From: UBA11606 sp965243715
Lineage (GTDB): Bacteria; Actinomycetota; Acidimicrobiia; Acidimicrobiales; Aldehydirespiratoraceae
Direction of reading: 5' to 3'
DNA length: 64,000 bases
Assembly: GCA_965243715.1 (NCBI GenBank)
Contig: CBDEVU010000009.1
Location: 372,001-436,000 of the forward strand
In this document: one piece after another, positions 16,955-24,928 of the stretch
Layout of the letters: every line of letters starts with the position of its first letter
Position numbering within the stretch: the first letter of the stretch is position 1
The notes under the pieces: generated by a model
Told to the model about the DNA's origin: nothing
The model's database searches: none
Seen by the model: the letters and a program-made list of their open reading frames with translations, nothing else
Position numbers and translations under genes: made by a program

Positions 16955-18718
16955 GTGAAGGGCGAAGTTGTAGCTATTGGCACCGAGTTGTTGTTGGGTC
17001 AGATCGTGGACACCAACTCCGTATACATCGCTGAGCAGTTGGCGATGGCGGGGATCGATTCTCACTATCAGAGCACGGTGGGCGATAACCATGGCCGGAT
17101 CGTGGACGCGCTGCGACAGGCGCTGTCGCGCAGCGACGCGGTTATCTGCTGCGGCGGTCTCGGGCCCACCCAAGACGACATCACAAGGGCCGCGATCGCT
17201 GAGATCATGAGGGTCAAATTGGTGCGCGACGAGGAGATCGTCGAGAAGATCCGGTCCATGTTTGGTGGCTGGGGCCGCGATATGCCTGAGAGCAACCTTC
17301 GACAGGCCGACGTGCCCGAGGGAGCGAGCATTAATCCGGCCATGCCCGGCACTGCGCCGGGTTTGATCTGTCCGCTCACCGGCGAACACGAGGGTAAGGT
17401 TATCTACGCCGTTCCCGGGGTTCCCTGGGAGATGAAGCAGATGATGCAACTTGGGGTTCTGCCGGATCTGCAGCAGCGGGCGGGTTTCACCGGGGTGATC
17501 CGTAGCCGCATCCTGCGGACGTGGGGACGCTCAGAGTCCGGCTTGGCCGGGGACCTCGACGATGAGATTCGGCGTCTTGATGATACTGGTGAGGCAACGA
17601 TTGCCTTCTTGGCGAGTGGCTGGGAAGGGCTCAAGCTTCGCATCACGGCCAAGGCCGATACCGAAGAAACAGTCGACGCCGCCTTGGCCGCCGAAGAGGC
17701 CATCATTCGCGAGATCGTGGGCGACATCGTGTTCGGAGTCGACGACGACACGATGGAATCCGTCCTTCTTCAGCTCTTGCGTGACCGGGGCGAGACGCTG
17801 GCGGTCGCCGAATCTCTCACTGGGGGGATGATCGGTAGCCGCTTGACCGCCATTGCCGGGTCGAGCGACGTGTTCGTTGGTGGGGTGATCCCGTACCACC
17901 GGAAGTTGAAGGTTTCCTTGCTAGGCACCCCCGACGTTTCTGCCGTCAGCGAGGAGATGGCCGTCGCCATGGCCAAAGGGATCTGTCGAGTGCTGGGCAC
18001 CGATGTCGGTCTCGCGGTTACCGGCGTGGCGGGTCCAGCGTCCCACGAAGGCCACGAACCTGGCGATGTCTGGATCGCGATCAGCGTAAACGGACGAGCC
18101 GAGGCGCGGTTTTTGCAAATGCCGTTTGACCGCGAACGCATTCGCCAGTTCACCTGCATTCAAACCCTTGACTTACTTCGTCGTCGACTTCTAGAACCCA
18201 AGGCGCCGCCTAGCGCAGGCGACGAACTAGTCGAGGAGATTGACCCGTCCGGTGCGGTGAAGCGAGTCGTTACTCGAGCAGAGATGCGCCAACAGAACCG
18301 GTGGCACCGCAATGTGGCGGTCATCGTCCAGCGACCTTCGGGGGCGGTGGTGGTTCATCAACGTGCCGACTGGAAGGACGTTCATCCCTCGAAATGGGAT
18401 CTCGCCTTTGGTGGGGTGCCCAACGTGGGCGAACCCGCTCAGCGAGCCGCGCAACGTGAGTTGCTGGAAGAGGCGGGCCTAGTGATCGAAGAACGAGAGC
18501 TGATCGAATTGGGCACCCTCGTCCAAGAAACGGCTGAGACCCGTTGGGTCGGGACGTTCTACCTCATGCGCACCGATGCCGTGTTGTATCCTGTCGACGG
18601 TGAGGTGGCGGAGATGACCGAGATCGACATCGGCGACCTCATTTCTTGGGCGGCGGGGGCCGACCTCTGCCCTGACGTCGAGCCACTCGTTCTTCAGGTC
18701 GTGGACTGGTTGGCCTGA
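16955..18718 (+). CDS. cinA: CinA fused to a C-terminal NUDIX hydrolase domain
   Basis: Residues about 1-170 form the CinA N-domain (molybdopterin-binding-like; GTELLLGQIVDTNS, CGGLGPTQDD), which in characterised homologues hydrolyses ADP-ribose. Residues about 262-420 form the nicotinamide-mononucleotide deamidase domain (AESLTGGMIGSRLT, VTGVAGPASHEG). CinA normally ends there. This protein of 587 residues continues with a NUDIX domain (about 440-587) with an intact box, G-x5-E-x7-RELLEEAG-L at about 486-508, and a WKDVHPSKWDLAFGG stretch typical of the YfcD/IPP-isomerase-like branch. There is no stop or start between the parts, so the fusion is genuine in this sequence. The combination suggests clean-up of pyridine-nucleotide breakdown products. 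Confidence 0.9.
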   Translation: MKGEVVAIGTELLLGQIVDTNSVYIAEQLAMAGIDSHYQSTVGDNHGRIVDALRQALSRSDAVICCGGLGPTQDDITRAAIAEIMRVKLVRDEEIVEKIRSMFGGWGRDMPESNLRQADVPEGASINPAMPGTAPGLICPLTGEHEGKVIYAVPGVPWEMKQMMQLGVLPDLQQRAGFTGVIRSRILRTWGRSESGLAGDLDDEIRRLDDTGEATIAFLASGWEGLKLRITAKADTEETVDAALAAEEAIIREIVGDIVFGVDDDTMESVLLQLLRDRGETLAVAESLTGGMIGSRLTAIAGSSDVFVGGVIPYHRKLKVSLLGTPDVSAVSEEMAVAMAKGICRVLGTDVGLAVTGVAGPASHEGHEPGDVWIAISVNGRAEARFLQMPFDRERIRQFTCIQTLDLLRRRLLEPKAPPSAGDELVEEIDPSGAVKRVVTRAEMRQQNRWHRNVAVIVQRPSGAVVVHQRADWKDVHPSKWDLAFGGVPNVGEPAQRAAQRELLEEAGLVIEERELIELGTLVQETAETRWVGTFYLMRTDAVLYPVDGEVAEMTEIDIGDLISWAAGADLCPDVEPLVLQVVDWLA

Positions 18719-18745
18719 TCCCGTGGGGTCGGCGAGACTGGTGAC

Positions 18746-19813
18746 ATGCGAACAGAACTAGACCCCGACCGGCTGGGTCTCACCGTCTTAGGGCTCTACA
18801 AGCTCAAAGAAGGCGAGATTATGAGCGCCGTCATCCATATCGGTAACCGGCTTGGCCTCTTTGCCGCCCTCTCGGCCCAGGGTCCGGGCACCGCGGCCGA
18901 CCTAGCCGTCGCAACGGGTCTGCACGAGCGCTGGGTGCGCGAGTGGCTTCACGCCACCAGCGCGGCCCAACTCGTGCAGCACGAAGCGGGCGTATTCGCG
19001 ATCACCCCTGAAGCTCACGCCGCCCTCGTCGACAAAACTCATCCACAGTACGCCGCTGGCGTGTTTGGCCCGCCGGTTAGTCGACCCGAGATAGATCGCA
19101 CGGTTGAGGCGTTCTCCACCGGTCTCGGCATGACCTGGGCCGAGCACGGAGCGCAAACGTGTCATTTCCAGGCCGCGATGGGGGCGGGCGGTCAGCGGGC
19201 CTTTCTGGTGCCCGTCATCTTAGATTCCATCGACGGCATGCCGCGGCGACTCCAGGCGGGCGCGACCGTTGTCGACGTTGGTTGTGGCTCTGGCGTGGCG
19301 GCCCGGGCGATTGCCGCGGCCTATCCGGCGACGACGGTTATCGGTATCGACCCGTCGTCTCACGCCATCGCCGAAGCCAATCGGAGCGCCTCAGAGGCAG
19401 GCTTGGCCAACCTAAGTTTTCGGGCGGGCCAGTTTGACGATCTTGACCAATTCGCCCGTGTCGATCTGTTGTTGACCCTCGACGTGATCCACGATTTGCC
19501 CCGTCCGGGAGCCGCGGCGCGGTCGGCTTATCGCTGTCTGGCCGACGATGGAGTGTGGATGGTGGCCGATATGAAGAGCCGCGGCGGTTTAGAGGACAAT
19601 CGTAAGATTCCGGTTCTTCCGCTGATGTACGGAATGTCGATCCTCTACTGCATGTCGTCGGCGATGTCAGAGCCGGGGGGCGCGGGTTTGGGAACGCTTG
19701 GACTCACCGTCGAACTGTTCGAGGAACTCACTTCGGCCGCCGGGTTCGCTGGGTTCGCGTCTCGCGAGTTCGAGATCGATCCCATGAACCGCTACTACGA
19801 AGTCCGGGTGTAG
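18746..19813 (+). CDS. SAM-dependent methyltransferase with N-terminal winged helix
   Basis: A 355-residue protein. Residues about 20-100 form a winged-helix-like domain (MSAVIHIGNRLGLFAAL, ATGLHERWVREWLHAT), as in O-methyltransferases. Residues about 170-290 form a class I Rossmann methyltransferase: motif I VVDVGCGSGVAARAIA, acidic IGIDPSS, and FDDLDQF. This layout matches the mycobacterial Rv2258c-type methyltransferases, whose substrate is not known. A 27-bp gap follows cinA; it converges with the helicase gene 15 bp downstream. Confidence 0.85.
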   Translation: MRTELDPDRLGLTVLGLYKLKEGEIMSAVIHIGNRLGLFAALSAQGPGTAADLAVATGLHERWVREWLHATSAAQLVQHEAGVFAITPEAHAALVDKTHPQYAAGVFGPPVSRPEIDRTVEAFSTGLGMTWAEHGAQTCHFQAAMGAGGQRAFLVPVILDSIDGMPRRLQAGATVVDVGCGSGVAARAIAAAYPATTVIGIDPSSHAIAEANRSASEAGLANLSFRAGQFDDLDQFARVDLLLTLDVIHDLPRPGAAARSAYRCLADDGVWMVADMKSRGGLEDNRKIPVLPLMYGMSILYCMSSAMSEPGGAGLGTLGLTVELFEELTSAAGFAGFASREFEIDPMNRYYEVRV

Positions 19814-19828
19814 ACCACCGCTGGCGGA

Positions 19829-21118
19829 TTACCGCGCTCTGCGTTTGTGGTTATTGCGCGGGGCCGTTTTTTTATTCGGTGGGTTCCAGTTCGGAGCACC
19901 GCTGCGGTTGCGGCGGGCGCCCTTTGAGCGGTTGGCCTGGGGCGACCGCTTCGTGGGGGGCGGTGGGGACGGTTCCGGCGGAAGTTCGGGCAGGGCCGCC
20001 CCTTCGACCTTGGGCGGCGCGGTTATCGGGTGATGAAGCTTGAGGCGTTTCTTCATCCCGTGGACCTGTTTCTTTTGACTCGGATCAACAAACGAAACCA
20101 CGTGGCCTTGGGCTCCCGCGCGAGCCGTTCGTCCCGAACGGTGCAGGTAGGCTGAATCCTCGTCAACCGGGTCGAAATGGACGACGCACTCGACGGCGTC
20201 GACGTGGATGCCGCGGGCTGCGACATCGGTCGCGATCAGGGCATGAGCCCGGCCGTGGACGAAACTGTCTAGGGCGCGCTTGCGCTGGGCCTGGGAACGG
20301 TTGCCGTGGATCGGGACGGCTCTTACGCCCAAGCGAGCTAGTTGTTTCGCCGCCCGGTCGGCCCCGTGGCGAGTTCGGGTGAACACTATGGTTCGCCCAT
20401 AGGTCGCAATGACCGATGCACACAGCGCTATGCGGTCGGGGCGAGGAATCTCCCAGAAGTGATGCTGCATAGCCGTAAGGTCAGGCGTTGCCGAACCGAC
20501 CTCATGGCGCACCGGGTTCTTTTGGTACCGGTTGATGAGTTTGCCGACCGCGCCGTCGAGGGTGGCGCTGTAGAGAATAGTCTGGCGGTTCTGGTTGGTC
20601 TGATCGAGGAGGCGGCGAACGACGGGCAAAAAGCCCATGTCGGCCATACGGTCGGCTTCGTCGATCACCACGATGCCAACCGAGTCCAGGCTCATGCAGC
20701 GCTGTTGGATCAGATCCTCCAACCGGCCCGGCGTGGCCACTAGGACATCGACACCAGAGCGCAGTTGCCTTATCTGCGGCTCGATCCCGACCCCGCCATA
20801 GACCGCCAGAACTCGGCGATCGGCGGCTGAGAGTAACGGCTCGAGTTCGGTCGCGATCTGGGCCGCCAACTCCCGAGTCGGGGCCAAAATCAGCGCCGCG
20901 GGGTGTTTCGGCTTGGCTTTATCGACCGTGGCCACGATGGGGATACCAAACGCCAACGTCTTGCCCGAACCGGTCGGGGCCCGGCCCACGACGTCGCGGC
21001 CCGCCAGCAGGTTAGGAATAGTTGCGGTCTGGATAGGGAAGGGCTGGTTGATGCCGGTTAGCGAGAGCGCGTTCACAATGTGTGCAGGAACGCCGAGGTC
21101 GGCGAAGGAGGGGGCCAT
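19829..21118 (-). CDS. DEAD-box RNA helicase
   Basis: A 429-residue protein from the chosen ATG at 21118 (MAPSFADLGVP), where DEAD-box homology starts; a longer frame to 21175 adds 19 residues with no conservation. Motifs: Q motif (FADLGVP...PFPIQ), Walker A APTGSGKT, Ia PTRELAAQ, motif II DEAD, motif III SAT, motif VI RSGRTARAG. The C-terminus (about 355-429) is a Pro/Lys/Arg-rich tail ending in basic residues, typical of RhlE-like helicases that act in ribosome assembly or RNA decay. It stands alone; the neighbouring plus-strand gene is divergent, leaving about 110 bp for both promoters. Confidence 0.92.
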   Translation of the reverse strand: MAPSFADLGVPAHIVNALSLTGINQPFPIQTATIPNLLAGRDVVGRAPTGSGKTLAFGIPIVATVDKAKPKHPAALILAPTRELAAQIATELEPLLSAADRRVLAVYGGVGIEPQIRQLRSGVDVLVATPGRLEDLIQQRCMSLDSVGIVVIDEADRMADMGFLPVVRRLLDQTNQNRQTILYSATLDGAVGKLINRYQKNPVRHEVGSATPDLTAMQHHFWEIPRPDRIALCASVIATYGRTIVFTRTRHGADRAAKQLARLGVRAVPIHGNRSQAQRKRALDSFVHGRAHALIATDVAARGIHVDAVECVVHFDPVDEDSAYLHRSGRTARAGAQGHVVSFVDPSQKKQVHGMKKRLKLHHPITAPPKVEGAALPELPPEPSPPPPTKRSPQANRSKGARRNRSGAPNWNPPNKKTAPRNNHKRRAR

Positions 21119-21226
21119 GGTGGCGCTCCGCAACGGGATAGGCGACAAACGATGGCTCGTCGGCATGGTCCGCATTTTCTGCCCTGAGGCTAGCGCCGGT
21201 GGGCAAGATTATGAGAACCTGAGGAA

Positions 21227-22227
21227 ATGGAAAGTAATCTTGGGGCCCGTCCGCGTTTTGGTCAGTTGCAACGGGTGGACTTGCGGGAAGTTTGGCCCCA
21301 TGAGGCAACTGATTTCACTAGGTGGCTCAAGGAGAACCTCGGTGTCTTGAACGAACATCTCGAAGTGGAACTCGTTTCGGCCGAACCTGAGCAGTCGGCG
21401 GGCAGCTTTAAGGTGGATTTGTTGGCCGAAGATAGCGACGGGAAGAGGGTAGTTATAGAGAACCAACTCGAGCGCACCAATCACGACCACCTCGGAAAAG
21501 TGATCACCTATCTAGTGTCGTTCGGAGCCGAGCGGGCGATCTGGATCGCTTCGGATCCGCGGCCCGAACATGTGGAGGCGGTGAAGTGGCTCAGTGACAT
21601 ACGACAGACGTGGACTTTCATCTATTTCTAGTGGAAGCCTTCCAGATTGATGGCTCCAAACCGGCAGTCTGGCTAAAACCGCTCGTTGGGCCAAGCACAG
21701 AAGTGAAGCGGAGCGCAGAAAGTAAGCAGGTCGTAGCCCATAAGGCAAAGACTGGTTCGCAAAAACGATCATCACGACGACCCTATTGGACTAGATTGCT
21801 CGACCTCGCTTCAGGTCGGACCGAAGTTGTACTCGGGGGTACGAAGCCTACGAAGAACGAACACCCATACCTAGGGACTCGCTCAGGGGTCAGTGGCATC
21901 TCCTTCCAGTTAAGGGGGTCGGCGCACTATACCCGCATTGTACTTAATATTAACGTGCATAGAGGTCAAGAACTACTCAACAAATCGATCTTCTGGCAGA
22001 TCGAAGAGGATCGAGAAACCATCGAAAGAAGTTGTCCCGGGAATTGGACGTGGGACCTCATGGAAGGCAAAAAGTCAGCAAAGATATGTCTCGAACTCGA
22101 TGAGACTGTCGGATGGGCTGACGATCCCGACGACTGGGACGCTCCGATGGAGCTACTAATCGACGCCATGATCAGGTTCGAATCCGCGCTGCGCCCGCAC
22201 ATAGCCGCCCTAGACCTGACCGACTGA
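21227..22227 (+). CDS. DUF4268 / PD-(D/E)XK nuclease-like protein (frame broken by one missing base)
   Basis: Two overlapping frames make one protein of about 333 residues if one base is restored near 21599. The N-half has a PD-(D/E)XK-like core (FKVDLLAEDSDGKRVVIENQLERTNHDHLGK) split here across strands D...ENQ, then AIWIASDPRPEHVEAVKWLSD; the second half resumes as TTDVDFHLFLVEAFQI and ends in a DUF4268-like domain. A good AGGA ribosome site precedes the ATG. Composition is AT-richer than the neighbours and the 3' end abuts the DUF222-HNH gene. Such proteins often sit in defence or mobile regions; no partner is seen. It may be a real pseudogene or a base-call error. Confidence 0.72.
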
Positions 22228-22236
22228 CGCCGCCCA

Positions 22237-23343
22237 TTAGCCCGCCCTCGGGTTCGTAGGCGTTCGTCGGGGGTCGAAGCCGTGTTGGTGGATCAGTGCG
22301 TGGTCGCCGTGGCAGTCGAGTTCGAGGTTGTCGATGTCGGTAGCTCCACTGGCGGAGTATTCGTGGACATGGTGGGCATCGCAGCGTGACGGGTCGGCAC
22401 CGCACCGTAGGCATCCTCGGTCGCGGTCGATGAGAGCAATCCATTGCGCTCGACTGGCCAGGCGAACGGTTCGGCCGAGGTGCAGCGGTTGGCCGTTGCT
22501 GTCGTAGACCATGCCAACGACTTCGGCTTTGGGTCCCAAGTCGGCGAGAACCGAGGCGGGTACTGGTTCGTGGTCGGTGAACTCGGCGGTGCCGCTGGCT
22601 ATGTCGAGGTGCATTATCACCATATGCTTGGGATGCACCCGGCCATTCCCAGCCGATTCGGTGGTCACCAACTCAAGCAGCGCATCGGCTCGACGTTGGC
22701 GGGGAGAGCGAACATCGTCGGGAGTTCCCTCGCGGCCGCCATCGGAGCGCCATAGAAAATCAACTCGACGGTCAAGCGCCGCTACCAACTCACGGCCGCT
22801 AACCGGATCAAGCACGGCGTGAAGGTGCAGCATCCGATCGTTGCCCACGCCCCATCTAGCTTCACGTTGTGAGCGTTGTCGTTGGTAGCGATCCTCGATT
22901 TCGTCGGCGGTTTCGTGTTGGCCGATCCATTGCCGGGTTCGTTTCAAGAAAAGATCCGCGGGCACCGCAACCGCATCATCAACGAGTTGGTCAGCCTCTT
23001 CCGGCGACACCCGCTTAGCGGCATCGGCTGCGGCCACAACATGTTCGGTGCCGATCTCACCCCTAGCTAAAGCGGCGGCCATGAGTGGCATAGACGCCAA
23101 CTGCGTTGCAGTGTCGGCGACTTGTTTGGCTTGGCGTGCTGAGCGGTGGGTCAGATCACGGGTGACGGTGGCTGCGTCGGTTCCGTGGTCGTCGAGGGCG
23201 TCGATGGCTGCGGTGTAGGCCAGGCAGCGTTCTTCGGAGTGTTTTGCGAGGCGGTGACACTCGGCGAGGGTGGCAATCAACTCCGGCCGTGAAAGCCCGA
23301 CCGGCAACAGGTTGTTCAACTTCCGATGCGATGATTCAAACAT
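22237..23343 (-). CDS. DUF222-HNH endonuclease protein (13E12-repeat type), intact copy
   Basis: A 368-residue protein from the ATG at 23343 (MFESSHRKLNNLLPVG), the point where homology with the second copy begins; a longer open frame upstream is ignored. The DUF222 region spans about 20-260. The C-terminal HNH motif shows CLRCGADPSRCDAHHVHEY and NLELDCHGDHALIH, with paired cysteines and histidines for metal. This is the multicopy family known in mycobacteria as REP13E12, thought to be selfish or phage-associated. A shrunken copy lies just upstream (23451-23829), and the leaders of both copies share a similar AATGTCACA...TTATA stretch. Cleavage target is unknown. Confidence 0.85.
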   Translation of the reverse strand: MFESSHRKLNNLLPVGLSRPELIATLAECHRLAKHSEERCLAYTAAIDALDDHGTDAATVTRDLTHRSARQAKQVADTATQLASMPLMAAALARGEIGTEHVVAAADAAKRVSPEEADQLVDDAVAVPADLFLKRTRQWIGQHETADEIEDRYQRQRSQREARWGVGNDRMLHLHAVLDPVSGRELVAALDRRVDFLWRSDGGREGTPDDVRSPRQRRADALLELVTTESAGNGRVHPKHMVIMHLDIASGTAEFTDHEPVPASVLADLGPKAEVVGMVYDSNGQPLHLGRTVRLASRAQWIALIDRDRGCLRCGADPSRCDAHHVHEYSASGATDIDNLELDCHGDHALIHQHGFDPRRTPTNPRAG

Positions 23344-23450
23344 AACTCCACTATAAAGAGACCCTGTGACATTATCGCCCTTATTAGAGAAGAAATGTTC
23401 GAATTGTTTATCCACACTGGCCTTCCGAACCGCCCGACTTCGGCCGCCCA

Positions 23451-23829
23451 TTAGCCCGCCCCCCGGTTCGTAGGCGTTCGGCGGGGGTCGAAGCCGTGTT
23501 GGTCGATGAGAGCGATCCATTGCGCCCGGCTAGCCTGCCGGACCGATCGGCCGAGGTGCAGCGGTTGGTCTTTATCGTTGTAGACCATGCCAACGACTTC
23601 GGCTTTGGGCCCGAGATCGGCCATTCCCGGTCGATTTCGTGGTCACCAACTCAAGCAGTGCGTCGGCCCCGTGGTCGCCGAGGGCGTCGATGGCTGCGGT
23701 GTAGGCAAGGCAGCGTTCCTCGGAGTGCTTTGCGAGGCGGTGACACTCGGCGAGGGTGGCAATCAACTCCGGCCGTGAAAGCCCGACCGGCAACAGGTTG
23801 TTCAACTTCCGCTGCGCTGTTAGGAACAT
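23451..23829 (-). pseudogene. Internally deleted DUF222-HNH copy lacking the HNH motif
   Basis: Starting MFLTAQRKLNNLLPVG, this copy matches the intact gene for its first 50 or so codons, then jumps from AAIDALGDHG directly to ADALLELVTT, then (out of frame) from ST-GNG to ADLGPKAEVVGMVY, and finally from QWIALID straight to QHGFDPRRTPTN. The last deletion removes the whole HNH region. At least one junction is out of frame, so it cannot make a full protein. The final codons and stop context are the same as in the intact gene, showing recent common origin. Confidence 0.82.
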
Positions 23830-23933
23830 AAGTTCAATATAACTACACGGTGTGACATTGCTGATATCAGCGATGCAGAAGCAATCCTGCTGGCCGATCC
23901 ACTGGCGGGATCGTTTTGGGATGTCCCCGTTCT

Positions 23934-23956
23934 TGGTGCCAGCCGGTTTTAGAGTC
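23934..23956 (+). repeat. Left inverted repeat of the IS3 relic
   Basis: Reads TGGTGCCAGCCGGTTTTAGA then GTC. Compared with the reverse complement of the right end (24396-24418) it differs at four positions, in the GCCGG/GGTAG centre and one A/G. Confidence 0.75.
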
Positions 23957-24395
23957 GGTGGCTGTGTGAGCACGCGGCAGGGTACTCGTTTGGTGTTCGG
24001 TAGGCGAGCGATGAGTGCCGGTGGCCGGTGTTGTAGCCATGCTTCCAGTCACCGATGAACCCGTTGCACCAGCGCTCGCCGGGCGGAATGCAGCGATTCG
24101 CGGGTGTGTCCATCGACGGTTGCATCGAACTGGAAGTCAATGGCCCACATCACGTCCTTAGCGTCCGCGTCGATGATTGACTCGGGCATGCCCATACCCC
24201 TTGCGAGTATTGCCCCCAATGGTCGCCCACGTGTTGAGCCAGTCGCGTAGCCAACGATCCGGGTCATTGCCTCGATCACATTGAGGTCTTCTGCCCTGCG
24301 TGCTGCGGGCTTGGCCCGTGACCCGACGTGATCTCCTCAGGAGAATGCTTCTTTCGGTTCGTCATGGTCAGGTCCTTGCCCCGCGGGGCGGTAAG

Positions 24396-24418
24396 GACTC
24401 CAAAACTACCTGGCACCA
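24396..24418 (-). repeat. Right inverted repeat of the IS3 relic
   Basis: On the minus strand it reads TGGTGCCAGGTAGTTTTGGA then GTC and lies about 30 bp before the OrfA start codon, as expected for the left (promoter) end of an IS3-family element. Confidence 0.75.
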
Positions 24419-24651
24419 AAATCAGGGGGCATTCCACATTGAAGAAGCAGGGTGTCTGAGCGACTCAGGGACTGCGCAAGCGCGAGACCTGCTCACCGGC
24501 ACGTGCCCGGTCCGTTTCCTCACAGAAATCCGCTCCAACTTGGACGCGGGGCGCCAGCGCAATGACATTACCGGATGATTCGCGGTGCCCTCAGGAGAGA
24601 TCCACCATCAGTGACCGACGCAACTCTGCCCTGCCGTGGCCTGCTGCGGGG
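24419..24651. other. Gene-free stretch between the IS relic and the acs promoter
   Basis: I see no convincing coding region here. Short open frames on both strands lack ribosome sites and family motifs. It may hold further decayed mobile sequence, but nothing recognisable. Confidence 0.5.
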
Positions 24652-24680
24652 TTGACGTTTGGACCAGGTAGGACCATAAT
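24652..24680 (+). promoter_or_regulatory. Sigma-70-type promoter upstream of acs
   Basis: TTGACG at 24652-24657, a 17-bp spacer, and CATAAT at 24675-24680: close to the consensus hexamers with ideal spacing, unusual in this GC-rich window. Transcription would start near 24687, leaving an about 240-nt untranslated leader before the acs ATG at 24929 unless a second promoter lies nearer. Confidence 0.6.
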
Positions 24681-24872
24681 AAAGGTGCCCTTCGGTACTG
24701 TGCTGGGGGGAAGACGTGAGTCTCGGAGTGCCAGGCCGAGGACTTGCCGCAAGGTGAGTCGACTAGGACGGGAGCCGAGACTTTCGCATTTTTGGGCTAA
24801 CATGTGGGAACCCGTGTGGATCCGATCTTTTATGGCGACCCGAGGACCGCGGCCATGAAAGGACTCGGCGGT

Positions 24873-24905
24873 TAGGGGAGTCGTTCGCTAAGATCTGTTC
24901 CCCTA
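24873..24905 (+). promoter_or_regulatory. Inverted repeat in the acs leader
   Basis: TAGGGGA (24873-24879) and TCCCCTA (24899-24905) are perfect complements with a 19-nt loop, ending 23 bp before the acs start codon. It could form a hairpin just upstream of the AGAAAG ribosome site or be an operator. No known riboswitch class was recognised in the leader. Confidence 0.35.
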
Positions 24906-24928
24906 GGTCGCGACAAGAAAGTAACGCT

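Larger units (their letters stand above)
23934..24418 (-). mobile_element. IS3-family insertion sequence relic with both terminal inverted repeats
   Basis: On the minus strand the element opens with an OrfA start MTNRKKHSPEEI (from 24365), typical of IS3-family OrfA, but breaks off after a few more residues. Next come OrfB pieces VMWAIDFQFDATVDGHTRES (about 24170-24080) and, in another frame, WKHGYNTGHRHSSLAYRTPN near the end (23970-24030), the conserved C-terminus of the DDE integrase core. The ends are imperfect 23-bp inverted repeats starting TG and ending CA. A complete IS3 element is about 1.2-1.5 kb, so most of this one has been deleted while both ends were kept. No clear target duplication is seen. 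Confidence 0.8.

Noticed and set aside
19814..19828. CCGCTGGCGG mini-hairpin between convergent genes as terminator
   Set aside because: Four-base stem, no T run; too weak to call.
22170..22190. GGTTCGAATCC, identical to a tRNA T-loop
   Set aside because: It lies inside the coding sequence of the DUF4268 protein (RFESAL), and no acceptor, D or anticodon arms can be built around it.
22172..22444. Minus-strand open frame with Pro/Arg-rich product
   Set aside because: Out-of-frame shadow of the DUF222-HNH gene.
24591..24803. 70-codon minus-strand open frame upstream of acs
   Set aside because: No ribosome site or family resemblance, and it covers the consensus plus-strand promoter; probably chance.
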